Positions 7,779 through 16,204 of a DNA stretch of 36,703 bases are shown one piece after another. Made by a program: the position numbers and the translations under genes. Origin of the DNA: Saprospiraceae bacterium. Lineage in GTDB: Bacteria > Bacteroidota > Bacteroidia > Chitinophagales > Saprospiraceae. The notes beneath the pieces were generated by a model. That model made no database searches and had not been told where the DNA came from. It saw nothing but the letters and a program-made list of their open reading frames with translations. The stretch is from NCBI GenBank assembly GCA_027486765.1, contig JAIXOO010000403.1:1-36703 (forward strand), given 5' to 3'. Position 1 is the first letter of the stretch. The number at the start of each line of letters is the position of its first letter.

Positions 7779-8186
7779 ATGGCTTCCATCTTTACCCGCA
7801 TCATCAACGGCGAAATCCCCTGCTACAAACTGGCAGAAACAGAGGACTATTTCTCCTTCCTGGACATTCGCCCCATGGCCAAAGGCCATGCCCTAGTCAT
7901 CCCCAAAAAAGAGGTGGATTACATTTTTGATCTGGAGGATGATTACCTGATCGGACTACATTTGTTTGCTAAAAAGGTAGCCAAAGCCCTGGAGGCAACG
8001 GTCCCTTGCAAACGCGTTGGCATTGCCGTCATTGGGCTGGAGGTACCTCATGCGCACATTCACCTCATTCCGCTTAATACTTTGCAAGACATTACTTTCA
8101 CCAAAGCAGTGGTAGAGGTTAGCCAGGAAGAGATGGCGAGTATCGCGGCGGCGGTAGCGGAGAAAATAGTGAAAAGTGAAAAGTGA
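7779..8186 (+). CDS. HIT-family nucleotide hydrolase/transferase
   Basis: This 135-residue histidine-triad protein begins MASIFTRIINGEIPCYKLAE, as in Hint-type proteins, and carries the catalytic HxHxH motif VPHAHIHLIPL (His91, His93, His95). Hint proteins hydrolyse nucleotide phosphoramidates such as AMP-lysine in the cytosol. The frame is open up to 7728, but that part is repeat sequence, so the ATG at 7779 is used. The last five residues VKSEK and the stop codon are encoded by copies of the GTGAAAA unit of the following hairpin, so the repeat forms the 3' end of the coding region. The order greA-HIT is, from memory, common in Bacteroidota. Confidence 0.93.
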   Translation: MASIFTRIINGEIPCYKLAETEDYFSFLDIRPMAKGHALVIPKKEVDYIFDLEDDYLIGLHLFAKKVAKALEATVPCKRVGIAVIGLEVPHAHIHLIPLNTLQDITFTKAVVEVSQEEMASIAAAVAEKIVKSEK

Positions 8187-8247
8187 AAAAATAAAGTGTA
8201 CAGTGAGATTCAGATAGAGTACTTGCTTTTCACTTTTCGTTTTTCAC
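8169..8247. repeat. Tandem-unit hairpin, 7-bp units (GTGAAAA type), between convergent genes
   Basis: Three perfect GTGAAAA units (8169-8189) overlap the last codons and the TGA (8184-8186) of the HIT gene. The right arm is TTTTCAC, TTTTCGT, TTTTCAC (8227-8247) and ends 6 bp before the helicase stop codon on the other strand (8254-8256). It serves both genes from between their ends and looks like a bidirectional terminator. The loop of about 37 nt is longer than in the other elements. Confidence 0.8.
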
Positions 8248-8253
8248 TTAAAA

Positions 8254-11142
8254 TCATTCCCAACTGCTTTCCCGCGTCGCATAAGCATCCTGTGGTAAGC
8301 CAAAACTTTGGCCTCTGGCCTTCAGCAATTCCAGACGCCCGTCTACAGTACGTGTAAAAACCAATCTTGTAGGGCCCATTTTTTCCATCCAAATATCCTG
8401 GAATTGTTCAGCGTCCTTTTTCTTTTTACCCAAAGAAGCTGGAACAGGGAAGTAGTAGGTCAATGGAGTTTGTGGATCAAAAGTATACTTCAGCGCCAAC
8501 AAATAGCGTGGGTTCTCAATGGGGTTGAGCAGTTCTTGTAGCGCATTGAGGTAAAGCTGGGCGCTATGGGTATCCAAATTTTTGGGAATAACCACCAAGC
8601 CATTGCTTGTTTGGGCATCAATTTCCAGTTGCGCCGACTCTTCAGCACTGGTTTGCAGCAAAGAACTTTGATGAAGGGTTTCGAATAGGGCTTCAGCTGC
8701 ATTGCTCCAAAAAAAATGTGGGTCTTTGATGCGGCGAAAGTTCGACCAAACGCCAAGGATAAATGTGCTGTTGAAAAAGGATAAATAAACCAGCCACCCA
8801 GCCAGAATAAAGGTACCCAGCGCCAATCCGGTGATAAGCCCCCATTGCCAAACAACCCATCCAATGAGTAGCGCATAAAGCCCCATCCGCAAACCTAAGC
8901 GGGGCCGATAAGCCTCTACATCTCTAAAATAATGGATGATTTGAGGTACCCAATGCAAGCGCCGCAATTGTGAAAAATCCAGCGCACTCAATAACAAAAT
9001 GGCAGTTACAATACCAAACAAGAGGTTGCCCCAATCCCAACCAATAAATCGCCCCCAAGCGACCAGAACGAATGCCACTACAACCCAAATTACAGCGAAT
9101 AGGTTAAAACGTTTAAAATCGCTCCGGTATACCTGAGTAGCTTGCTCCAGTGCTATTTCCTTTTTTCCCTTAAAGGTTGGGTTAAGCTGATGTGGAACTC
9201 TGACCTTTTCTTGTACAACATACCCATTCCCTATTGCCTCCCGCCAAACCTGTTGCAAACGGGGACGTGCTTTGGCATACACCGCCATGTTGTAATTGAA
9301 CTGCTCCAGATCGGAGGAAGCCATGGGTAGGGTGGGCAAAGCAAAACGATCCATTCCACTAATAATTATCGGCTCAGCCTTTTGGGTTAGGCCAAAAAAA
9401 GTGGACATCCGCCGTTTCAGCATCGCTACATCACTTCCACCTTCCGGGGAGCGGGGATCAATACAGGCCAGGTGCCAAATGTTGGCAGTTTTTTCTTTGA
9501 GTTGTCGATGTACCCGAATGGCTCTTCCCCGCATTTGGTTGGACAACACGTGTGAACCCACAAAAGTGGCTAGTACGAGTGTATTGATTTCCGGAGCATC
9601 CCAACCCTCTCCCAACAAAGCGGTGGTGCCCACCAAAGTCTGAATGCCGCCTTGGGCAAAAAGTGCTGTTACAACATTAACAATGGCCGTCTTGGCCTTG
9701 GCACTAATGGGCTCAATGTGTAGATAAAGAGAATCGTGCTTCAAGGCTTTGCGCCGAACATCTTCCAGCGGAATGTTCCATTTTGACAAGATTTGATCCA
9801 AAAGCGCCTCGCTTGCTCTGGGGACAAGGATCAGCGAACCACTCAATACCCCGATTTCCAATCCCAGAGGAAAAGTACGGCGTAAAGATTCAAAAATGGG
9901 CACTACCCCCAGTTGATCTTGGTTTGGGTCATCCAGTTCATCCGCTGGCAGCAATTCTTTGCGGATGTAATCGCACAAAATCACCATGCGCAATTCCTGG
10001 CCCAGGTTCTGGACTTCAATTTTGGCAATTTCTCCGATGGCGTTGAGTTTGCTGATGCTGTTGCGCAGTTGTTTGCCGAGCTGAGGGGATTCTTTCAAAT
10101 GCACCTTGCCTTTCTCAATCGCCCCAATCCGACGCAGCGTTTTGGGGATTCGTTCAATGGGTTCTTCTTTCAAAAAGGGTTCAAAGTAGGCGTCTTTGAA
10201 TAAGGCATTTTGCAATAAAATCTCCATCCAATCCAATGAAAGCGGCGGAATTTGGCTTTCATCCGCCCCAATGATGCCCAGCGCACTCAAGGGTGCCACT
10301 TTGCCCAAACCTTCCAATCCAATCAGCAATGCCGAGAAATAGGCTGGATTTTCATAGATCGCTTCAGTGTGAAATTCCGGTTCATTCAGCCAAGGATGTG
10401 CTTTCAGCAAATTGATGAAACGATGATTGTGTTGCAAATTTTCGGTAAAATCAGCAATAGCCTTATGAAAATCTTGTATCTCCACCGATGCTGCGTCAGG
10501 AGGCAAACAGAGGTACAGATAATCCTGATGTGGGCAAAGGTCTCCTGCCGCAACCAGTTCTGGAGTGTAAATGATCTCGTCAATGTCCCCGCACAATTCA
10601 TGGTAACGCGCCCATTCAAAGTTGCTGACGTCGTAAGGGGGAGTTGCAGTCAGGGCGATGAGCAGCGGTTTTAGTTCTTTTTTGAGGCTGATCAAAGGTT
10701 TCCACCATTCTTTTTGTAAGTGGTGGCATTCGTCTACGATCAGGGTTTCGATTTGTGCTTCTTGGAGTTGATCTATAATTTGAGGATTGGCTTTCCAGGC
10801 CTGATACAATGCCTGATAGGTGCAGACCGTGAGCAAAGCAGGTTGTCGGAGGTCCCGGCTGATCCAATCACCGTCGTCTTCTGCACCAAAATCCTGCTTC
10901 AAACGCTCGATCCATTGCTCTCGAATGACCAGCGTTGGAGCCAGAATTAGGGTTCTACGGTTGACCAAGCGCATCAATTCCAGGCCCAGGATCGTTTTAC
11001 CCGAGCCAGGCGGTGCCACCAGATGGAATTTGCGGTCAGTGAATAAGCGGTCAGTTTCTTCCCGTATTTTTTGCTGGTACTTCCGCCAGGGATGGGCAAA
11101 ATGTAAATGTGATGGAAAAACAGGGTTAGTTGAATCAGGCAT
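8254..11142 (-). CDS. Superfamily 2 helicase (ResIII-like) with a membrane domain
   Basis: The 962-residue protein has a full SF2 core: Walker A APPGSGKT (43-50), motif Ia LILAPTLVIREQW, Walker B DECHH (137-141), motif III TATPP (165-169), the helicase C-terminal region VGTTALLGEGWDAPEINTL (504-522) and motif VI QMRGRAIR (536-543). Past residue 600 the helicase homology ends; residues about 680-697, 703-722, 753-771 and 772-790 form four strongly hydrophobic segments in two hairpins, followed by about 170 soluble residues. This would place an ATP-dependent nucleic-acid motor at the inner membrane. It starts 6 bp after the stop of the nucleotidyltransferase gene, so the two form an operon. The substrate (DNA or RNA) is unknown; a defence or RNA-repair role is an inference only. 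Confidence 0.85.
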   Translation of the reverse strand: MPDSTNPVFPSHLHFAHPWRKYQQKIREETDRLFTDRKFHLVAPPGSGKTILGLELMRLVNRRTLILAPTLVIREQWIERLKQDFGAEDDGDWISRDLRQPALLTVCTYQALYQAWKANPQIIDQLQEAQIETLIVDECHHLQKEWWKPLISLKKELKPLLIALTATPPYDVSNFEWARYHELCGDIDEIIYTPELVAAGDLCPHQDYLYLCLPPDAASVEIQDFHKAIADFTENLQHNHRFINLLKAHPWLNEPEFHTEAIYENPAYFSALLIGLEGLGKVAPLSALGIIGADESQIPPLSLDWMEILLQNALFKDAYFEPFLKEEPIERIPKTLRRIGAIEKGKVHLKESPQLGKQLRNSISKLNAIGEIAKIEVQNLGQELRMVILCDYIRKELLPADELDDPNQDQLGVVPIFESLRRTFPLGLEIGVLSGSLILVPRASEALLDQILSKWNIPLEDVRRKALKHDSLYLHIEPISAKAKTAIVNVVTALFAQGGIQTLVGTTALLGEGWDAPEINTLVLATFVGSHVLSNQMRGRAIRVHRQLKEKTANIWHLACIDPRSPEGGSDVAMLKRRMSTFFGLTQKAEPIIISGMDRFALPTLPMASSDLEQFNYNMAVYAKARPRLQQVWREAIGNGYVVQEKVRVPHQLNPTFKGKKEIALEQATQVYRSDFKRFNLFAVIWVVVAFVLVAWGRFIGWDWGNLLFGIVTAILLLSALDFSQLRRLHWVPQIIHYFRDVEAYRPRLGLRMGLYALLIGWVVWQWGLITGLALGTFILAGWLVYLSFFNSTFILGVWSNFRRIKDPHFFWSNAAEALFETLHQSSLLQTSAEESAQLEIDAQTSNGLVVIPKNLDTHSAQLYLNALQELLNPIENPRYLLALKYTFDPQTPLTYYFPVPASLGKKKKDAEQFQDIWMEKMGPTRLVFTRTVDGRLELLKARGQSFGLPQDAYATRESSWE

Positions 11143-11148
11143 CTGTAG

Positions 11149-12213
11149 CTAGTTTTGTGCGTAAAATCGCTCCCTCACCTCCAAAATCAAGCCCTCAATT
11201 TTTTCCAAATCCGGTAACTCCGGCAAAGTGCAGTTCTCGTACAATTCATTGATGTAAGCAATTTTTTCCTCCGCCCGCAGAATCAAATCTTCATACAAAT
11301 ACTCGCCGCGCCGTACAGCCAGCAATTCCTCACGGTTGGGTCGGCGCACGATCACCTCACCATCCCGCAATATCTCCGCTGCCATATCCAGCAAGCGGAA
11401 TGTATGCATCATGTTTTTAGCATCGTAATTTTTGCCGTGTTGCAAGGTATTTTGGTAGCGCTCTTCGTTGCGCAATTTGACCCATTCCCAGTATTCGCGG
11501 TAACTTTTGCAATAGGCAGAGTAGCCATCTTTGTTGAAAGACATGATCGCTAAAGGTTCGGTTCCTTTGGGCACACTGCTCAAGGCGACTTCGTTGGCGC
11601 TTTCTTTTTGAATGACTCCACTGAATTGTAAATCTCCACTGTGGTCGTAAAACAGTGCGTACATGTCCCGCATGTTGGGAATATTGACCAGGCCACAGCG
11701 TTCTTGCTGCAAGTTATTTACTTCCAGCCATTTGAGCAATGCGATTGAGCCCTGATTTTTAACCACATAACAAAAATGTAAGGGCGTTTTGCGCTCCGGT
11801 TCCTGAGGGTTGTGGATTTTTTTATTGAGCCCTCGGGCCTTTTTGATTTGGGTGATCGCATAGCCCGCAAAGGTATCGCGGCAGAGTTTGGACAAAAAAT
11901 CACTCGGCTTGAACAACTCAAACAAGGGGTGCCGATACACGATGCAATCTGCCGGTGCATTCAGCATTTCCAGAATATTGGGGTTGTTTTTCGCCAACAA
12001 TTCGGCAAAGCGCCGCAATTCATAAAAAACCTCATCATTGCCGGGACTGTTGACCTGATCGAGTTGATGCAGGCCATAAAATTGCTTTTTGGGCAAAACA
12101 AATACGCCCTTGTAATCGGTATCGGAACCAGGCAAAGCCAGCCCGTAAGCCCGGCTACCGCTGATACTTTCGAGTAAAAGTTGATTGGATTGGCGAAGTT
12201 CGTTAAGATTCAT
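11149..12213 (-). CDS. Predicted nucleotidyltransferase, COG3541/RlaP-like
   Basis: The 354-residue protein has the DNA polymerase beta-type nucleotidyltransferase signature near its N-terminus: ISGSRAYGLALPGSDTDYKG, with GSRAYG at 19-24 and the metal-binding pair Asp31 and Asp33. This arrangement and the long C-terminal part resemble the COG3541 (YcgL/RlaP) group, some members of which occur beside RNA ligases and are thought to act in RNA repair. The rest is mostly helical and has the segment NNPNILEMLNAP and a conserved-looking IVRRPNREELLAVRRGEY. The ATG at 12213 is used; it is only about 10 bp downstream of the intrinsic terminator of rho, so expression may depend on read-through. The helicase gene follows after 6 bp. 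Confidence 0.78.
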   Translation of the reverse strand: MNLNELRQSNQLLLESISGSRAYGLALPGSDTDYKGVFVLPKKQFYGLHQLDQVNSPGNDEVFYELRRFAELLAKNNPNILEMLNAPADCIVYRHPLFELFKPSDFLSKLCRDTFAGYAITQIKKARGLNKKIHNPQEPERKTPLHFCYVVKNQGSIALLKWLEVNNLQQERCGLVNIPNMRDMYALFYDHSGDLQFSGVIQKESANEVALSSVPKGTEPLAIMSFNKDGYSAYCKSYREYWEWVKLRNEERYQNTLQHGKNYDAKNMMHTFRLLDMAAEILRDGEVIVRRPNREELLAVRRGEYLYEDLILRAEEKIAYINELYENCTLPELPDLEKIEGLILEVRERFYAQN

Positions 12214-12223
12214 AGCAAATAAA

Positions 12224-12259
12224 AAGAGGCTTTGTAGTCATTCAACCACAAAGCCTCTT
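12224..12259 (-). terminator. Intrinsic terminator after rho
   Basis: AAGAGGCTTTGT (12224-12235) pairs with ACAAAGCCTCTT (12248-12259), a perfect 12-bp stem with a 12-nt loop. On the minus strand the second arm is followed by a T-run (12225-12221), the form of a strong intrinsic terminator. It lies 18 bp after the rho stop and ends about 10 bp before the start of the nucleotidyltransferase gene. Confidence 0.85.
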
Positions 12260-12277
12260 GTATCGTTCCAAAAGAAA

Positions 12278-14368
12278 TTATCCATTCATCGACAGCAGGA
12301 ATTCATCGTTGCTGCTGGTCATATTCATGTGTTTGCGCAGGAATTCCATGGCCTCTTCGGGTTTCATGTCCGAAAGATGGTTGCGCAGGATGAACATACG
12401 TTGGAGGGTATCTTTGTCCAAAAGCAGGTCGTCGCGGCGGGTACTCGACTTGGTAAGGTCGATCGCCGGGAAGAGGCGCTTGTTGGCCAGACCACGGTCA
12501 AGTTGTAATTCCATGTTACCCGTACCTTTAAATTCTTCAAAGATCACGCCGTCCATTTTGGAACCGGTGTCGATCAGTGCCGTTGCCAGGATGGTGAGTG
12601 AACCACCACCTTCGATGTTACGAGCAGCACCAAAGAATTTTTTAGGCTTGTGCAATGCATTGGCTTCCACCCCACCCGAAAGTACCTTACCAGAAGCAGG
12701 TGCTACGGTGTTGTAGGCGCGTGCCAAACGGGTGATGGAGTCGAGCATAATCACCACATCGTGACCACATTCTACGAGGCGTTTGGCTTTTTCAAGCACA
12801 ATGCCAGCCACACGTACGTGGTTTTCAGCGGGTTCGTCAAAGGTAGAAGCGACCACTTCCGCGTTCACACTACGTTTGAAGTCGGTAACTTCCTCCGGGC
12901 GTTCATCCACCAACAAGACGATGATGTAACACTCGGGGTGGTTTTTCGCAATGGCGTTGGCCAGATCCTTCAACAAGAAGGTTTTACCCGTTTTTGGTTG
13001 TGCCACGATCAAACCCCGCTGGCCTTTACCAATTGGAGTAAACAGATCGATCATCCGGTTGCCCATGTTCTTGGAACCTGGTGCATTCACCAAACGCATT
13101 TTCTCGGTCGGGAACAATGGCGTCAGGTAATCAAAAGGCACCCGATCGCGGATTTCCGCCGGATCACGGCCATTGATTTTAGACACTTTTAAAAGGGCAA
13201 AATATTTTTCACCTTCTTTAGGTGGACGAATGGCACCACAAACGGTATCCCCGGTACGCAAACCAAACAACTTGATCTGGGAAGGAGACACATAGATGTC
13301 ATCGGGTGAAGTCAGGTAGTTGTAATCCGCAGAACGCAGGAAGCCATAACCATCTGGCATCATTTCCAGAATGCCCTCGCCCTCGATGATGCCATCGAGT
13401 TCGATGTCGAAACGTTCCTCTTCACCTGCGTAATCTTCGTATTCTTCAGCAGCAGGCTGACGGCGTTCGGGTGTATCTTCGAAACGGCCACCATCACGGT
13501 CGCGGTCACGATCTCTATCGCGGTCATCGCGTTCGCGGTCTCCGCCTCTATCGCGGTCTCTATTGTCCCGCTCGTAACGATCGCGATCGTTGCGCTCTGG
13601 GCGGTCACGGTCGCTGCGTTCAAAACGGGTATTGCGCTCAGGACGATCCCGCTCACCACGGTCATCCCGGGTAGGGCGTTCCATTCGGCCACCGCCTCTT
13701 TCTTCCCGGTCTTGTTCACGCTCCCGGTCTGGGCGCTCTTCACGAGTTGGCCGTTGTTCCTCACGGGCAGGGCGTTCCTCTCTGGTAGGGCGCTCTTCAC
13801 GTGTCGGACGTTCTTCGCGCGCTGGGCGTTCATCTCGGATAGGCGGTGTAGCAGGCCGTTCAGTACGGCTATTTCTTTCTTCACGCTCTTGCTCGCGCTC
13901 ACGCTCGGTACGTTCGTTCCGATCGCGAGTACGTTCCAGGCGTGGCAAGTTGCGGTCGCGGCGAGTGAGGGCTTGTTGTTGTTCAAGCTCTTCACGGGTC
14001 ACGCGGCGGCGGGCTCTTTTGTTGCGGTCATTCGGATCATCCTCAACATTTTCAGGGTCGGGTTGATCAGAAGAAGGGTTGGCTTCTTTTTTGGCCGTAG
14101 CGGGCACAAAAGAGTCATCTTCATCGTCGTCAGGGCGGTACAATTCGTTTTGAAACTGTTCCCGGCTGGTGATGCTGGCGGGGATATCAAGATCTTCTCC
14201 TGGCTCAAAAGCGGGGCGCTCAGAACCTTCAGCAAGTGCCTGGTAATCCAGAATTTTGTAGACGAGTTCTTTTTTGTTGAGTTTTCGGTAACCCTGGACG
14301 CCCAGTCGTTCGGCGAGCTCTCTCAGTTCTGGCACCAACATGTCGTTCAATTGCAAAATATCGAACAT
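12278..14368 (-). CDS. rho: Transcription termination factor Rho with long disordered insertion
   Basis: The 696-residue protein is an RNA-dependent hexameric ATPase that ends transcription. The N-terminal Rho_N helix bundle covers residues 1-48 ([29 protein letters not shown]). An insertion of about 200 residues (115-305) follows, made mainly of Arg, Asp, Glu and Pro in short repeats such as TREERP and DRDRDRDRD. The cold-shock-like RNA-binding domain starts near 324 ([16 protein letters not shown]), and the ATPase has the P-loop AQPKTGKT (456-463), [13 protein letters not shown], and a complete C-terminus. E. coli Rho has 419 residues; the extra length is in the insertion. Such insertions are known in Bacteroidota and Actinomycetota; in Bacteroides thetaiotaomicron one supports condensate formation. 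The gene ends in an intrinsic terminator. Confidence 0.97.
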   Translation of the reverse strand: MFDILQLNDMLVPELRELAERLGVQGYRKLNKKELVYKILDYQALAEGSERPAFEPGEDLDIPASITSREQFQNELYRPDDDEDDSFVPATAKKEANPSSDQPDPENVEDDPNDRNKRARRRVTREELEQQQALTRRDRNLPRLERTRDRNERTEREREQEREERNSRTERPATPPIRDERPAREERPTREERPTREERPAREEQRPTREERPDREREQDREERGGGRMERPTRDDRGERDRPERNTRFERSDRDRPERNDRDRYERDNRDRDRGGDRERDDRDRDRDRDRDGGRFEDTPERRQPAAEEYEDYAGEEERFDIELDGIIEGEGILEMMPDGYGFLRSADYNYLTSPDDIYVSPSQIKLFGLRTGDTVCGAIRPPKEGEKYFALLKVSKINGRDPAEIRDRVPFDYLTPLFPTEKMRLVNAPGSKNMGNRMIDLFTPIGKGQRGLIVAQPKTGKTFLLKDLANAIAKNHPECYIIVLLVDERPEEVTDFKRSVNAEVVASTFDEPAENHVRVAGIVLEKAKRLVECGHDVVIMLDSITRLARAYNTVAPASGKVLSGGVEANALHKPKKFFGAARNIEGGGSLTILATALIDTGSKMDGVIFEEFKGTGNMELQLDRGLANKRLFPAIDLTKSSTRRDDLLLDKDTLQRMFILRNHLSDMKPEEAMEFLRKHMNMTSSNDEFLLSMNG

Positions 14369-14762
14369 AATTGAAAAGGCTTCTTTTTGAAATTGAAGCG
14401 GTAGCCGTAGCTAGCTTCGGGACTTGTTAAAGGAATGTTATTTGAAAAGTAAAAACAATCGTGGCAGATGTGGATGGAGATAGCTGAATCAAAAAAAACA
14501 AGTGTTTGAATTTTGATGCGTAACCCTTAATCTGGCTTGTGAATAGTAAGTGAGGTAAACTTGCTTACCCGTTACTAGTCATTGACCGGTAGACACCGTT
14601 TGATTCTTGTGTATAGCAAAACCATAAGTTGTTCTCCTCTCAAAACCCTTAAAAACGAAATTTATTGTGTGTTTAAGGAGGAATGAAGGAGGATCGTGCA
14701 GCTCTTCGCGAAGTAGGAAACTACCCTGCTTGTGTGCTATAGAAAGAAAGAGGTGTGCTGTA
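14369..14762 (-). promoter_or_regulatory. Long rho leader with hairpins and a 16-codon upstream reading frame
   Basis: If transcription starts near 14762 the rho mRNA has an untranslated leader of about 390 nt. It holds small hairpins (GTAG/CTAC around 14711-14724, and the palindrome CTTCGCGAAG just before it) and GCGGTAGCC at 14398-14406, a motif also found in two of the intergenic hairpins. On the minus strand, an ATG at 14625 preceded by AGGAG at 8 nt opens a 16-codon frame (MVLLYTRIKRCLPVND) ending at 14575, a candidate leader peptide. Rho autoregulation through its leader is known in enteric bacteria; here it is an inference. The rest of this 503-bp gap holds nothing else recognisable. 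Confidence 0.4.
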
Positions 14763-14768
14763 ATGACA

Positions 14769-14776
14769 CAAAAATA
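14769..14776 (-). promoter_or_regulatory. Probable rho promoter, -7 element
   Basis: The minus strand reads TATTTTTG (14776-14769), a match to TAnnTTTG. A TTG lies 16 bp further upstream (14795-14793), slightly closer than the usual 19-21 bp. It would overlap the promoter of the divergent serS gene. Confidence 0.45.
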
Positions 14777-14799
14777 CATTTATTTTTAATTCCAAGCAC

Positions 14800-14807
14800 T
14801 ATCTTTG
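14800..14807 (+). promoter_or_regulatory. Probable serS promoter, -7 element
   Basis: TATCTTTG (14800-14807) matches TAnnTTTG exactly. The -33 region is AT-rich (around 14776-14782) without a clear TTTG. The predicted leader to the ATG at 14872 is about 57 nt. The element lies within 25 bp of the rho -7 element on the other strand, so the two promoters compete for the same DNA. Confidence 0.5.
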
Positions 14808-14871
14808 TAAAAAAGTAACCATTAAAGTTTTTACCGAAACTTGGTTTTACCGAAAAAGCAGCACGCCCACT

Positions 14872-16155
14872 ATGTTACAAGTCAATTTTATCCGGAACAA
14901 CAAGGAGCGCGTCCTGGCCGGATTAAAGAAAAGAAACGCCAAAGAGGATCTATTGCAAGCCATTGAATCGATCCTCCAACTCGACGATGACCGTAAAAGA
15001 TTAAAGACGGAGTTGGACGAAGCCAATGCGGAACGCAACCGCTTTTCCGCCGAGATCGGCGCTTTGATGAAACAAGGCAAAAAAGAAGAGGCCGAACAAT
15101 CCCGTAGCCAGGTAGCAGGATTGAAAGAGCGTACTGCCGCGATTGAAGAAGAATTGAAGTCCACGGAAGAACAGCTCACGGAACAACTCTACCTCATTCC
15201 AAATATTCCTCACGAATCGGTTCCCGTAGGCATCACTCCCGAGGACAACGAAATTTACCGCCCCGGCCCCGACCCATTGCCTGAGTTGGGTGACACTGCC
15301 CTACCCCACTGGGAAATTGCAGCCAAGTATAAGGTGTTCGATCTGGAATTGGGGGTAAAGCTGACTGGAGCAGGCTTCCCTGTTTACCGGGGCAAAGGTG
15401 CCAAGTTGGAACGTGCCCTGATCAACTTTTTCCTGGATGAAGCCGCTGCTGCTGGTTATGAAGAAATCATCCCACCGCTGATGGTCAATGAAGACTCGGC
15501 ACGGGGAACGGGCCAGTTGCCCGATAAAGAGGCCCAAATGTACCATGTGACTCTGGACAACCTCTACCTGATCCCTACTGCCGAGGTGCCAGTCACCAAT
15601 ATTTACCGCGATCAAATTCTCGATGCCAGCGAGTTGCCCATCAAAATGACGGCTTACACGCCTTGTTTCCGTCGGGAAGCAGGCTCTTATGGTGCGCATG
15701 TGCGGGGCTTGAACCGGGTACACCAGTTTGACAAAATTGAAATTGTTCAAATTGCGCATCCAGATCAATCCTACGAAATCCTGATGCAAATGTTGGAGCA
15801 CGTTGCTGGTTTGTTGAACAAACTGGGCTTGCCCTTCCGCATCCTCCGCCTTTGTGGTGGGGATATGGGCTTTACTTCTGCCCTTACCTTTGATTTTGAG
15901 GTTTGGAGCGCTGCGCAAAAACGTTGGTTGGAAGTCAGTTCTGTATCCAATTTCGAAACGTACCAGTCCAATCGGATGAAAATGCGATTCCGCGAAGGCA
16001 AAGACAAAGACATCCAACTGGTGCACACCCTCAATGGCAGTGCGCTCGCTTTGGCGCGAATTGTTGCGTCGATTTTAGAGAACAACCAAAGCCCGGAAGG
16101 TGTTGTAATACCTGAAGTATTGCGCAAGTACACGGGTTTTGATTTACTCAATTAA
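14872..16155 (+). CDS. serS: Seryl-tRNA synthetase
   Basis: The 427-residue class II synthetase charges tRNA(Ser) with serine. The N-terminal long coiled-coil arm that holds the tRNA variable arm covers about residues 30-105 (LDEANAERNRFSAEIGALMK). The catalytic core has the serine/ATP-binding signature LYLIPTAEVPVTN, motif 2 FRREAGSYG followed by RVHQFDKIEIV, and motif 3 near the C-terminus, LNGSALALARIVASILENNQ. The length is standard. The ATG at 14872 directly begins MLQVNFIRNNKERV, the normal family start. The gene is divergent from rho across a 503-bp gap and may be co-transcribed with the metallopeptidase gene 49 bp downstream, since no terminator is seen between them. Confidence 0.97.
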   Translation: MLQVNFIRNNKERVLAGLKKRNAKEDLLQAIESILQLDDDRKRLKTELDEANAERNRFSAEIGALMKQGKKEEAEQSRSQVAGLKERTAAIEEELKSTEEQLTEQLYLIPNIPHESVPVGITPEDNEIYRPGPDPLPELGDTALPHWEIAAKYKVFDLELGVKLTGAGFPVYRGKGAKLERALINFFLDEAAAAGYEEIIPPLMVNEDSARGTGQLPDKEAQMYHVTLDNLYLIPTAEVPVTNIYRDQILDASELPIKMTAYTPCFRREAGSYGAHVRGLNRVHQFDKIEIVQIAHPDQSYEILMQMLEHVAGLLNKLGLPFRILRLCGGDMGFTSALTFDFEVWSAAQKRWLEVSSVSNFETYQSNRMKMRFREGKDKDIQLVHTLNGSALALARIVASILENNQSPEGVVIPEVLRKYTGFDLLN

Positions 16156-16204
16156 AAAAAAAGTGACCTGAAGCAATACCATCAAGTCTAAATTTAAAAA
16201 ACGA

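Noticed and set aside
7694-8247. CRISPR-like or microsatellite interpretation of the GTGAAAA arrays
   Set aside because: Units are 7 bp, contiguous, without spacers, and arranged as complementary arms, so they are hairpins and not a CRISPR array.
8254-12213. Restriction-modification or complete defence island
   Set aside because: No methylase, specificity subunit or other defence gene is adjacent; only the two-gene unit is supported.
13360-14374. Long Arg/Ser-rich and other frames on both strands of the rho insertion
   Set aside because: They result from the repetitive Arg/Asp/Glu coding sequence; only the Rho frame gives family motifs on both sides.
14579-14779. 66-codon frame upstream of rho on the minus strand
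   Set aside because: It begins upstream of the predicted transcription start and has no family resemblance; the shorter 14575-14625 frame has the better ribosome-binding site.
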